Below are positions 43,472-53,199 of a stretch of 64,000 nucleotides of DNA, in pieces. This stretch comes from Undaria pinnatifida (Eukaryota; Sar; Phaeophyceae; Laminariales; Alariaceae): contig JABAKD010000023.1 in assembly GCA_012845835.1 (NCBI GenBank), forward strand, positions 24,259,046 to 24,323,045. The letters are read 5' to 3'. The notes beneath the pieces were generated by a model. That model saw only the letters and a list, made by a program, of their open reading frames with translations. It ran no database searches and was not told the origin of the DNA. The translations under genes were made by a program, and so were the position numbers. Within the stretch, counting starts at the first letter, position 1. Each line of letters begins with the position of its first letter.

Positions 43472-46400
43472 AACGAACAATCAGTTATACCGGTCTTGCC
43501 GTTGCCAACGGTAGATGACCTACTAGCTGATCTCGGTGGTGCCCAGGTTTTTAGTACGATGGACCTGGTCAGCGGTTTTTTTCAGTGCTCCATACACGAA
43601 GACTCCACCCCCCTGACTGCGGTATGCACTCAATCCGGAAACTGGGAGTGGACAGTTATGCCGATGGGACTTGCGTCTAGCTCAGGGTGGTTTCAGTCTA
43701 TCATGCTCCGCGTGTGCGAGGGTTTGGAGCGGGTACGTTTATTCATTGATGACATCGTCTGCTTTTCCAAAAATGGGGGTGAACATGTCAACGATCTCCG
43801 GAAGTTCTTGGAACGACTCACTAATTTTAATTTGAAACTAGCACCAAAGAAGGCGCACCTCGGAGTCAAAATGGTGAAGTTTTTAGGCCACCGGATAACA
43901 GCCGAAGGCATCGCGCCAGACCCCGGAAAAGTAGAAGCATTACTAAAAATGCCGATGCCTACAAACGTCAGTCAGCTGCGCTCACTGATGGGAGCAGTGA
44001 GTTACTACAGGAAATTTTTGCCAAAAATGGCCGCGGAAACGAAAACGCTGAATGCACTACTGAAGAAGGGGGCCCGTTTTGAGTTCACAGCGGAACACAC
44101 TCAGATCGTGCAGACCTTGCTAGAACAACTATCGAGCCCCAGAGTCTTGGCTTTTCCAGACTTTCCCGCGGCAATCTCAGGGGACCGGCCGTTCCAATTA
44201 ATCACGGACGCGTCAGTGGACGGGCTGGGCGCCGTGGTCGAGCAGGAGCAGCGGGATGGTACGACACGTCCGATCTGTTTCCTAAGCCGAGCAACGCTTC
44301 CCAACGAAAAAAATTGGAGCGCGACAGAACTTGAGTGTGCCGCCATAGTATGGGCCGTGAAGAAAAACCGGCAACTGTTCTACGGTATACCATTCGTCGT
44401 AATAAGCGACCACCAACCGCTAAAGAGCCTTGAGAGCCTCGCAACGAAAGTTAACCGCGTACAACGGTGGTATGACTTCTTGAGTGCATACACGTACAAG
44501 TTAGTGTACCGACCAGGAAAATTGAACGGGAACGCGGACCTCATGTCTAGACTGCCGTTGCCGGCAACAGAAGACGCCCTCGACGCTAAGCTACGCCTGA
44601 CTGACCCCACGGACATTGACGTTTACTTTATAGGTGCCAGCGGAGTGCAGCCTCGGTTACGGGGACGGGCGGGAACATTCTTGGGTGGCCTGGCAATGCC
44701 GGCGGGCGACCATTCTGAGGGGGGGGAGAAGGAACATCGACCGGCGCCACCAACCACGGACGAGCAGGCGCGACTGTCGTGGCAGCGGCTACAGAGGGAC
44801 CGAAAATGTAAGCAAAACCAGACGAGACCACCGGAGGGTCCGCGAGTGTATGCGGTACCTGACGACAGTCCGCTGACCTATCCCGACGAGAGTTCCGTAG
44901 TCCGCGGCCAACTAGAACCCGGCCTAATGTTGCACGCATGCCCAATGACCAAGGAAGGAAGGGAGCTTCTAGGCTCAAGGTCAAAGCAGGACGTGGCAGT
45001 AATAAATCCAGGTGAAGGAGGCGATAGCGCCGGGGCAGGGGCCGAGGCGGGTCAAATCGATGCCGCACTACTCGAAATCCTAAAGGAGGAATTTAACAGT
45101 GAAGCGGCATGCGAGTTTGGGGAAAATCTATGCCAGAAAACGGTAAAAGATTGGGCGGCGGCACAGGGTAAGGACGACACTGCGCGGGTAGTAATGACGT
45201 GTTTAGCAAATGGCACACCGAGCAGCGACATAACCGGGGACGGATTAAACCCAACAGTGGACGTGCAGGAAGTGAAACGGTTAGTAGCGCAAGGTGAACT
45301 AATGGAACTTCCCAACTCCGATAAACTGCTCGTCCGACGTCCGTCGCGTGTCCCTGCGGATCGTCCGAACAGACATCCCGGACAATACGAGAGGTTGCTG
45401 GGAGACGAGCCGGTGCGGACCTACGTGCCGCTGCTGCTGAGACCATGGGTGATGGACTGTGCGCACAAGGAGGCAGTACACCTGGGCGAAAAGGTGACTC
45501 TGGGTCTGTTACAGCGATTTTATTGGTGGATTGGCATGGCTGAGAGCGTAAAGTGGTGGATTCGAAGATGCTATACTTGCCAGGCCCGAAAAAGCACGAG
45601 GCAAACTGTGCGGTGGCCTCTGATATCCCTTCCCTTGCCGAACAGACCAGGACAGATGGTAGCTTTCGACCTGTTGGGACCCTTGCCGACCACGGCTAAA
45701 GGTAATGCGTACGTATTCCTAGTGGTGGATTTATTTAGCAGACACGCGGAGGCATACGCGATTACGAAAGAGGAGAAAACTACGGAAGGTTGTGCTGCAC
45801 GGTTAGTACACGATTATATTCCGAGGTGGGGGTGCCCACATACCTTTTTATCTGACCGCGGAACGGAATTTGTGTCAGTAGTGTGCCGGGGGGTTTTGAA
45901 AATGCTGGGGTCCGTAAAAAAGTACACGAGCTCATACCACCCCCAAACTAATGGCATGGTGGAGAGGTTGAACCACACCCTGTGCCAAATGTTGGCCTAT
46001 CTCATCGCAGACGACCAAAAGAATTGGGACGAGATGTTATTGCACGCCATTGCAGCCCACAACAACAACGTGAGCAGGGGTACAGGCTTGGCGCCCAATG
46101 AAGTACACATCGGGCGTTATCCACGGTTGCCGATGACGATCTTAGAAGGTAGTGGCGTGAAAGGTCACCAGAGCGAGAAAAGAGACCACTTCGACTACTT
46201 GGGGTTGATGCGGGATAGGCAGGTGCGCGCGTATAACCTAGTAAGGGAGGAGGACCGGCTCACAAAGGCGAAGCATCAAGCCGCAAACGATGAGATCGAG
46301 CAAATTATGAACAACAAAACGAGGTTCGAAACGGGAGACTGGGTATGGGTGTATGACGACCACAGCACTATCACGGGAGGAGGGAAACACGTAATAAAAC

Positions 46401-47329
46401 CGGCAGAGGGCAGCTCGAACGTGAAGGCGTTCGCGCTGGTCAGTAAACTAGCCAACTGTTGGACAGGACCGTACAAGGTGTTATTGGTCGGGCCCGATAA
46501 AATGGCTGATGGACGTGAAGTGGGACCGAAGTTACTACTATTGGACATTAAAGCTGATGAGCCCGGTCATCGCGGGATAAATGCGCGCGTGTCGGTACAC
46601 CGGTGTAAGAAATGCTTTAACCCCCACGGAGGAGAAACTGCGCCGAGGTTTTTGCCGTGGGCCATGAGCAACTACGTTCTAAACAAATACTCGGAGATAT
46701 CACCCCCGTTCCACCTGACGACTTATGACGTGACCGCAGAGCTAGACACACACCGCGTCACGCCCCGAAAACTAAGCAAACACCGACTGACGAGAGGGCT
46801 GGGCGGCACAATTGCGGTGCAATATTATACGTACTGGGATGAGGTAGAGCGCCCAACATGGGAACACGAAGAGGATTTAACGCAGTACGGAAACTTGGTG
46901 ATGAGATACTGGGCGGGAGAACCCGTGCAAGTCAGAGGGGATAACACGAAATATCGCCGGTACAGAGTTCAAGTAGCTAAGCGAGCTATTGCCCGAGAAA
47001 AAGGCGAGAGACATGTACCGACCGGATATATGGTGTGCTGTGACGTCCGAGCACGGCCGAGTCTGTATTCACCTGACATCGTTGGTTCGTACATCTATTT
47101 CAAAACGACCCACGCAGGATGGCAGCTGGCGCGAGTGGTGGGACTAGCGGAGGACGCGGAGAGTAAAAGTCTACCGCATACCATAAAGATGCTAGACCTG
47201 GGGAAGCAATACAACGTACATTTATCGAAGGAGACACTAACAACCGTTAGCGAGGAGCGAGGATCTTGGTGCTGGCATGTGCATCAGCGAACGCGGAGCC
47301 CGAAGAACTACACACCATCGTTGGAGTAG
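43340..47329 (+). CDS. pol: GyC pol 3' part: RT half, RNase H, integrase, chromodomain, Tudor-like
   Basis: 1,329 uninterrupted codons. Residues 1-44 come from flanking DNA; element sequence starts NEQSVIPVLPLPTVDDLL. RT: STMDLVSGFFQCSI and FIDD (Asp 137, 138). RNase H: Asp 290 (LITDASVDG), the ATELECAAIVWAV Glu and ISDHQPL Asp. Integrase zinc domain His709-x4-His714...Cys744-x2-Cys747; DDE triad Asp777 (FDLLGPLP), Asp839 (LSDRGTEF), Glu875 (GMVERLNH), all intact. GPY/F at ~1,040 (WTGPYKVLLV), chromodomain ~1,144-1,194 (ends ERPTWEHEEDL...MRYW), Tudor-like segment ~1,244-1,300, then GSWCWHVH. Integrase could be active. RT lacks its N-terminal half, which lies at the end of another frame 9.6 kb away. 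Confidence 0.9.
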   Translation: MSSLRYDDVSTLRCSALSCTKQGGYKCIMRRGDVGCPHEHDGYVNEQSVIPVLPLPTVDDLLADLGGAQVFSTMDLVSGFFQCSIHEDSTPLTAVCTQSGNWEWTVMPMGLASSSGWFQSIMLRVCEGLERVRLFIDDIVCFSKNGGEHVNDLRKFLERLTNFNLKLAPKKAHLGVKMVKFLGHRITAEGIAPDPGKVEALLKMPMPTNVSQLRSLMGAVSYYRKFLPKMAAETKTLNALLKKGARFEFTAEHTQIVQTLLEQLSSPRVLAFPDFPAAISGDRPFQLITDASVDGLGAVVEQEQRDGTTRPICFLSRATLPNEKNWSATELECAAIVWAVKKNRQLFYGIPFVVISDHQPLKSLESLATKVNRVQRWYDFLSAYTYKLVYRPGKLNGNADLMSRLPLPATEDALDAKLRLTDPTDIDVYFIGASGVQPRLRGRAGTFLGGLAMPAGDHSEGGEKEHRPAPPTTDEQARLSWQRLQRDRKCKQNQTRPPEGPRVYAVPDDSPLTYPDESSVVRGQLEPGLMLHACPMTKEGRELLGSRSKQDVAVINPGEGGDSAGAGAEAGQIDAALLEILKEEFNSEAACEFGENLCQKTVKDWAAAQGKDDTARVVMTCLANGTPSSDITGDGLNPTVDVQEVKRLVAQGELMELPNSDKLLVRRPSRVPADRPNRHPGQYERLLGDEPVRTYVPLLLRPWVMDCAHKEAVHLGEKVTLGLLQRFYWWIGMAESVKWWIRRCYTCQARKSTRQTVRWPLISLPLPNRPGQMVAFDLLGPLPTTAKGNAYVFLVVDLFSRHAEAYAITKEEKTTEGCAARLVHDYIPRWGCPHTFLSDRGTEFVSVVCRGVLKMLGSVKKYTSSYHPQTNGMVERLNHTLCQMLAYLIADDQKNWDEMLLHAIAAHNNNVSRGTGLAPNEVHIGRYPRLPMTILEGSGVKGHQSEKRDHFDYLGLMRDRQVRAYNLVREEDRLTKAKHQAANDEIEQIMNNKTRFETGDWVWVYDDHSTITGGGKHVIKPAEGSSNVKAFALVSKLANCWTGPYKVLLVGPDKMADGREVGPKLLLLDIKADEPGHRGINARVSVHRCKKCFNPHGGETAPRFLPWAMSNYVLNKYSEISPPFHLTTYDVTAELDTHRVTPRKLSKHRLTRGLGGTIAVQYYTYWDEVERPTWEHEEDLTQYGNLVMRYWAGEPVQVRGDNTKYRRYRVQVAKRAIAREKGERHVPTGYMVCCDVRARPSLYSPDIVGSYIYFKTTHAGWQLARVVGLAEDAESKSLPHTIKMLDLGKQYNVHLSKETLTTVSEERGSWCWHVHQRTRSPKNYTPSLE

Positions 47330-47536
47330 AGGTGTCGCGGGGGGGGCCGGTGACTGCGGACAGCGGGACATGACCAGGCTGCAGGGTAACTTACGGGAGG
47401 GGCGGGGTTGCAATACCAGCAGAAATAGGGGCAGGGTTGGAGGTTCGAGTAGTAGGACGACCAGGCTACAGGTTAACCTCACGCGAGGGGGGGGGCGAAT
47501 CGCAGTTACGCAAGCAGGGTACACAGAATTTTAGTC

Positions 47537-47957
47537 TACGAGAATTGCAATACTTAGTGGGATTGGAGCGGTGTATTTTTCTTGGCATGCTTTTAGGGCA
47601 GGGTTTATCACGGTCGTCCAGTAGTCCCTGCGATACGCAACCTCACGTACGAGAGTTGTCCCGCCACACGCCCCCCATAAGGCAACGGTGGACCAGGGTG
47701 GACATTTGGCAGATTTTTTCTTCTTCCGGGATTGGGAATTACGCAATCGGGGTACGCCGAAGGCGGCATTTTGGCTATACGAGAATTGTAGTAGTACATT
47801 TAACGAGGTATTGCTTTGGAAAGGGTTGCTGCCAGTTATCGGGCGGATTTTGCGAATGGTACTATAGTGATGTGGCCCCTGCGAAACACAATCTCATATA
47901 CGAGAGTTGTTCCACCGCACGCCCTTTATATGGCGACGATGGACCAGGGTGGGCTAT
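47537..47957 (+). repeat. GyC 3' UTR duplicated ~240-bp unit
   Basis: Two diverged units: ACGAGAATTG ... CGAGAGTTGT ... GGACCAGGGTGG (47,539-47,702 and 47,781-47,950). The second copy of GGACCAGGGTGG becomes the polypurine tract. Confidence 0.65.
47945..47957 (+). promoter_or_regulatory. GyC polypurine tract
   Basis: CAGGGTGGGCTAT directly before TGTGGTGAG of LTR A; identical over CAGGGTGGGCTA to GyB. Confidence 0.65.
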
Positions 47958-48520
47958 TGTGGTGAGATTGGGTTTCAGCACAATTGCGAGGCAGTTGGAA
48001 GTTTGGGACTGGGGGATGGGTCAGTCTCCAGTAAGCAGACCATGGCCACCGGGGGCCACATGGAGACTGACGCTGGCCGGCCAGATGCGGTAAGAGGAGC
48101 TAACGTGTACTGCCGTAGGACTACTGCTGTAGGACCAGACACAGGAGTAGAGACGACTTCGTAGTGTAGCGTAAAAGACCACTACGAGGGACATACTGAT
48201 AGGCAATCATAGCAGCCATCGCACAGGAACATACTACTGCTGTAGTTGAGTGATGATTGAGTGCAGACGTAGGCAGATATTTGGGGAGCTGCTCGAGCCC
48301 CATTACTTGAGTGCTTGCAAAGCGTATGAAAAGTGCTAGCAATAGCTGACAGCGGGGAGATCATCCTGTCAATCATCGTACGGGAACATAGTAGTAGGTC
48401 GTCCCGAGCAGACGGGCGTAGATAGTGGGGAGCGACACGAGCCCCACCACTTCAGTGCTCGGTTTCCGCCTTGTTTCCCACCAGGCTGAGGATAATAAAA
48501 CAATTTTTCCACTTCTTTCA
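47958..48520 (+). repeat. GyC LTR A
   Basis: 563 bp, TGTGGTGAGATT through CTTCTTTCA (TG...CA). Reverse complement of LTR B with only scattered differences. It lies between the end of pol and the second Gag part, so its downstream neighbour is abnormal. Confidence 0.9.
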
Positions 48521-48540
48521 CCTGACTTTTTCGGACCCAT
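48519..48540 (-). other. 22-bp inverted gag-start fragment
   Basis: CACCTGACTTTTTCGGACCC and two further bases are the complement of the Gag start (M-G-P-K-K-S-G) that occurs in full at 54,317-54,338. It joins LTR A to the second Gag part. Confidence 0.8.
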
Positions 48541-49622
48541 TCGCATACCATCCAGGAATTTGGGGCAACCGGTTTGCAGCACTCGCTGACCCTACCCCCG
48601 CCGACCCTGCCCTCTTAAAATCGTTCCCGCAGAAACCACGAGCAGGGATGATCCCCAAGAAGCCCACCCCGGCGGAAAGGGATTATAAGCAGAGTAAGGA
48701 GGAGACGGACGCGCTCCGTAACCAAACGGACGAGTCTGCAAGAAAAGGGGAGCACCTCCGAGTCGTCGAGCAGCAACGGGTGGTGCGCCAAGCTGCCCAA
48801 GAACGCCTCGACGCCATCCGAGTGGAACGGAGGAAAAGGGAATCGGAGTACAACTCAGCAATTGCAGCAATCGAGGAGGAAATTCTGGCCAGCGACGAAA
48901 CCTCGGCAGAAGCGGAGCGGGGGGTCAAGCTGGAGAGGCAGAAGACCCGTGAGACCGAAGACCTGCTAACAAGGCGACGGGTGGAACGAGAGCAGTCTCG
49001 CGCTTCCCTCGTACTGGAAGATGATAGCCGCCTCCCCAAGGCGACACCCGAACCGTATGACCCCGAGAACCCGACGCTCACGGTTACCCTAAGCCGGGGG
49101 CCGCGTGCGCCCACGGTCGGAGCCGTCATGGGCGAGAGCGGGGTCAACCTCTCAAAGTTCGAAGCTTTCCAAGAACTGCGGCGGCTGTATCCAGGTTCCT
49201 CGCGCTTCGTCATCGAAGAGTTTTTAGGTCTGGAGTGCACCCCCGACACGGTGGGCGAGGGAAGCGGGACCAACCGAGGGGGCGTCGGAAGTCGCGGCGG
49301 TGGCGACCCGAGCATCGGTCCTGGAGGCGGTCGCAGCGGGAATAGCGCCGAGGGCGGGGACGTCAGGCAGTACCACGGACGAGGAGGAGGCGACCCTGGG
49401 GACGTCGCTGGCACGGGTGGCGGGGCATCGGGGGGAACGGGGGGGAAGGTGGCCATCGCGAGGAGGGACACCATGGTCACAACAAAGCCCAGCAGCAGGA
49501 CGGGGGTCGCGGTGACAGTGGATGGGGCGGACGCGGAAATAGTGGGGGCGGCGGCTTTCACGGCCAGAGGGGCGGACATCGTGACAGCAGCAACCACCGG
49601 AGTCGTAACAGGTACGAGGTAG
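48541..49622 (+). CDS. gag: GyC Gag second part, coiled coil and Gly-rich
   Basis: The frame is open from inside LTR A (48,471, no ATG), passes the 22-bp fragment and reads genuine Gag from about YHPGIWGNRFAALADP. A charged coiled coil follows (EHLRVVEQQRVVRQAAQERL ... ERRKRESEYNSAIAAIEEEI), then a region with FEAFQELRRLYPGSSRFVIE, then a Gly/Arg-rich tail that may bind RNA. The frame ends at TAG 49,620-49,622; the next part is in another frame beyond a G9 run. Its natural N-terminus is in the inverted block at 53,200-54,338. The 304-codon minus-strand frame here is a shadow. Confidence 0.7.
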
Positions 49623-49723
49623 AGTCAAGTCTGAGTGACGAGGAGGGTCAGCGCGATAGACACGCATCCACCACGACTACTGACGGGCGCGCGACAGTTA
49701 GAAACGGCGGGAGGGGGGGGGAC

Positions 49724-50857
49724 AGCGCGACTAACACTCACAGCATCAAACGGGCATATGCCCGTTTTGACACCAATGTCTTGATCGCTCTACCCTGCAT
49801 CCCTTTTTCTTCTGACCACAACGTACCAGAACTCGTACACTTCACGTCCGCCTTGCGAAATGCCATTGAGAGTGTACGGGTAGCGTGCGATGATACGGAA
49901 TCGGTCGCCTGGGCCAGAGGCTGGGAGAAAGTTTTAGAGCGACATGTCCTCCGTTCCGTGCGCGCGTCTTCTGCGCAGGCGGCCCCGATGAAGACTCTGG
50001 TCACGGACGCGTTTGCACAGGGTGGCAAGCTACTGGATGCGGGTCAGAACGGTCAGTAAGTGTTTGATCACATATTGCGTGCGTTGTGTCGGGGTTTGAG
50101 CCGGGCCTCTCCGGCCACCGTAATGCAGGCCCTACAAAATCTAGTAGTTCCGCATGGAACGCCCTTCTCGGTGTACCAGGGAGAGCTACGACTGTTAGTG
50201 TCCAATGTCAGGTGTTCGGGCCAAGTCGCACCCGACGACGGAACCATGCAGCTTGCTATTAAGACTAGCATAGATGACCAGTTCGCGTCCCTGAGCGCAC
50301 AGATCTTTTCGGGCCGAAATATGCACACGGTACCATTCTCAGATGTAGACGAACTTCTGGCCGCGCTGGATGACCTGTCACTAAACCAGACGGTAGCGAG
50401 CCATTCGACTCGTATCCGGGGGGGGGATAGTCAGATGGTAATGAGAAGCAGGACATACCCAAAAACCTACGGCAGCCAAAAGTTAGGGGGAGTCATGGCG
50501 GTGGATCAAAGCGAGGCTGACTTCGAGGATGAGGAAGCAGAATTTCGCAAGGTGTACACTATCATGCAGAAGCAAGGAGGCTTCGGAAAAAATAATGATG
50601 AGCCACCCTTTTACATCCACTATGCAGACCGCGAGTCTAAAGATGCTGCTCGCAGAGCTTTTGGTCCACGCTGCTTAAACTGTGGGGACGATACCCATTT
50701 TGCCCGCAACTGTCCAGCTGCATACATTAAGCGGTCGAACATAATTCACCCAGCGGTGGGCGAGGGGACACCAGCAGAGGTAATGACACGGTGGCGCAGG
50801 TGGCAGCAGCGGTTGTGCCAATGGCACGAGAACCGTAGGACGCGTAGAAACAACTGA
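49724..50857 (+). CDS. gag: GyC Gag capsid and CCHC nucleocapsid
   Basis: Continues Gag in frame 2 after a run of G at about 49,713-49,721. Capsid-like helical sequence (HNVPELVHFTSALRNAIESV; FDHILRALCRGLSRASPATV) is interrupted by one TAA at 50,057-50,059, which is embedded in GTAAGT. The zinc knuckle CLNCGDDTHFARNC is C-x2-C-x4-H-x4-C at 50,672-50,713 and should bind element RNA. The frame ends at TGA 50,855-50,857; pol continues in the same frame after a second TGA at 50,873-50,875. Confidence 0.75.
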
Positions 50858-50881
50858 GGAGGCGGCGGTAAGTGAGCCGAC

Positions 50882-53164
50882 TTGCCGGTAGCACCACGGC
50901 CCCCGTTGTTGCGCTCGTATGCGAATACAGGTAAATCCGGATCAAAGGAGACCGGAAACGGAGGGATGGCCCTCCAATCGCAGGATGCACGGAAGAGTTC
51001 GGCGGGAATCGTGGTGCACAACACGGTTCCAGGCCAAGAGGCAGAATGCGATCTGCCTATAATCGGTAAGAGTGGGGGTGTAGTCGGTAGTCGTCTCTCC
51101 GGAGCGAGCGGAAGTAATTACCCCGCCGTCCGATTGCGCGCAGCCAACATGGTACCATCACTTTGCACAAGTTCCGCCGCTTATAGTAGAGAAGCGAGCG
51201 GGCTAGGCCGTCCGGACAGTGTACGGACTCGGGATAAGCTACCGAGAAAATCACTAGTTCGTAGCAACGAGAAATCGTTGAGTGTGTTGGAGAGTGGTCA
51301 AACCATATATGAGTCACTGCACCACGCCAACGGGGTCATGAGCGGGCCCGCTTCAATTGATCACTTGAAGTCAGAGATACCCCCCACAGGTAGTAATTTT
51401 AGAGCTCGGGGAGGTTGGAATCGGGGAGCGACATCTGGCCCACCTAGCAAAGATCGCGTGTTTTCCCCGCCGACAGTGGCAAATCATACACTGAACGGTA
51501 ACGGTAAAGGTGGCAACACCCGGAGGAAGGTACAGCACTCACGAGTGAAACAATGTACAAACGTAGATATTATGCCGACCATATTTGAGCGAGATGAATG
51601 TGTTGATGTATCCAACACGACCTCAAATACACTGAGCCATAATAGTAGTAGTCGTGTTCAGAGCGGAGATTTTTCGAACACGCCAGATATGCCGGACAGC
51701 ATATACGTACTCGAGCCCCAGCATGATAACGAGCATCCCGCTGTCTTCCCACCGTGCCAGGTGGATATCGCAACCGAAGAGCGGGCGGACTACCTGCCGG
51801 AGTTCACGCGAGCGGTTGGGGGAAGAGTAACGCTGGACAGGCGGCGACACACGGCTCGAGCGCACATCTTCGGGGGATCCAAGGCCACGCGGACGCATGC
51901 GTGCACGGTACTACTGGACACCGGGAGCCCGTCCACCTTTATTCAAAGCAAGGTATGGGAGCGCATGCTGGCGTGTGGGTCTGCGTCACAGAATGGGTGG
52001 TCAAAGACACCAGAAAGGAAATGGGGGGGCTTCCATGGTATCCCACTGATCACATCCAGCAGCGTACGGCTAAACATACAGATGGGAGGGGAAGGGGGAA
52101 TCGTCTCGGGGGGGGGACGCGTGCCGACGGTTTGCTTGGCGGTGCATGCGCACGTAGTACCCGACGACGCCATGACGCACGCTATATTAATCGGACGTGA
52201 TGGATGGGCGGATTTCCCGATACGAAAGTACGTGGACATCAATGAAAACGAAACAGTGTTAACATTTACCGCGCGCGAACAGAGGAATGCCGAAAATGCC
52301 CAACGTTATTCAGATTGGGTCAACAATGCAGTCGGGCTAGTAGAACCCAGCAGTAGCACGGCCGTTGTTGCCCGCTTTGCGGGAAAGCGGAGCAGAATTC
52401 CAAACGCTGTGTCATGGGTTAAAATCGATATCACTAATACAGACGGCACGAAGGCGGCCGACGGGATGTATTACATACGATTCAACAAAGGCTGGTTACC
52501 CCGGGAAGCAGTAGTTGAGGCCGGCACCTCAGAAATTCCTTTCAGCCATACGGGAGAGCAACCCTGTTTAATGCAGCCGGGCATGAAACTGGGAACAGGG
52601 GGCGCGCCCCTGATAAAAAGTGACCTAGCCAAAGCGCAGTTCATTACCACACCTCTAGAAACGGTTAATGCGGTGGACGCGGCCGATAGGGCACCTGAAG
52701 CACCTCGCGAGCCCCCTGAAGCAGTGCTAGAAGCCTTAGACGAGAAGCAACGCGCAGCTTTCATACGTCTGTGGAAACGGGTGCCACCACACTTGCACGA
52801 TATTCAATTCGATTTTGATAAGGCGTTATGGACGGAGGCCGATATCGATACTCTCGGAGACCTGCTGTGTACATACGAACATCGTTTCTCGCGTCACAGT
52901 ACAGACCTAGGTCACGTCACCGTAGATCCATTCCGCATACTACTGAAGAACGATGCACGGCCAGTCAAGCAGCGATCATACCGCCACTCTCCGGTACTGG
53001 CGGCAAAGGTGCAAACTGAAATCGACAAACTAGTCTTCGCCGGAATCCTACGCCGGTCGTATTCGAACTGGAGCTCCCCATTAGTCGTAATCGCGAAATC
53101 GGACGGTAGGATTAGGATAACGTGCAACTACAAGCGGCTGGCGTCGACGGCAAGACAAGACTAG
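50882..53164 (+). CDS. pol: GyC pol 5' part: protease and RT N-terminal half
   Basis: 760 codons open, same frame as gag. The first ~300 residues are a Ser/Gly/Asn-rich linker. Protease: CTVLLDTGSPSTFIQ with catalytic Asp 346 (codon 51,917-51,919) intact, and HAILIGRDGW as the later strand. RT begins near residue 680 (LGHVTVDPFRILLKND, then PVKQRSYRHSPVLAAKVQTE) and reaches WSSPLVVIAKSDGRIRITCN and YKRL at 53,140. The last eight residues are read from a misplaced leader fragment. The RT second half is at 43,472. The protease may be active, but the polymerase is incomplete. Confidence 0.85.
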   Translation: MPVAPRPPLLRSYANTGKSGSKETGNGGMALQSQDARKSSAGIVVHNTVPGQEAECDLPIIGKSGGVVGSRLSGASGSNYPAVRLRAANMVPSLCTSSAAYSREASGLGRPDSVRTRDKLPRKSLVRSNEKSLSVLESGQTIYESLHHANGVMSGPASIDHLKSEIPPTGSNFRARGGWNRGATSGPPSKDRVFSPPTVANHTLNGNGKGGNTRRKVQHSRVKQCTNVDIMPTIFERDECVDVSNTTSNTLSHNSSSRVQSGDFSNTPDMPDSIYVLEPQHDNEHPAVFPPCQVDIATEERADYLPEFTRAVGGRVTLDRRRHTARAHIFGGSKATRTHACTVLLDTGSPSTFIQSKVWERMLACGSASQNGWSKTPERKWGGFHGIPLITSSSVRLNIQMGGEGGIVSGGGRVPTVCLAVHAHVVPDDAMTHAILIGRDGWADFPIRKYVDINENETVLTFTAREQRNAENAQRYSDWVNNAVGLVEPSSSTAVVARFAGKRSRIPNAVSWVKIDITNTDGTKAADGMYYIRFNKGWLPREAVVEAGTSEIPFSHTGEQPCLMQPGMKLGTGGAPLIKSDLAKAQFITTPLETVNAVDAADRAPEAPREPPEAVLEALDEKQRAAFIRLWKRVPPHLHDIQFDFDKALWTEADIDTLGDLLCTYEHRFSRHSTDLGHVTVDPFRILLKNDARPVKQRSYRHSPVLAAKVQTEIDKLVFAGILRRSYSNWSSPLVVIAKSDGRIRITCNYKRLASTARQD

Positions 53165-53199
53165 CTCGCGTCCACCAGGAAGCTTGGGAGAACAGCAGG
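53141..53199 (+). repeat. 59-bp leader fragment, sense copy
   Basis: GCGTCGACGGCAAGACAAGA through AACAGCAGG. Inverted copy at 54,345-54,403 with two mismatches. It marks the joint between block 2 and block 1. Confidence 0.9.

Noticed and set aside
48683-49597. 304-codon ORF on the minus strand
   Set aside because: Antisense shadow of the GyC gag coiled-coil and Gly-rich region.
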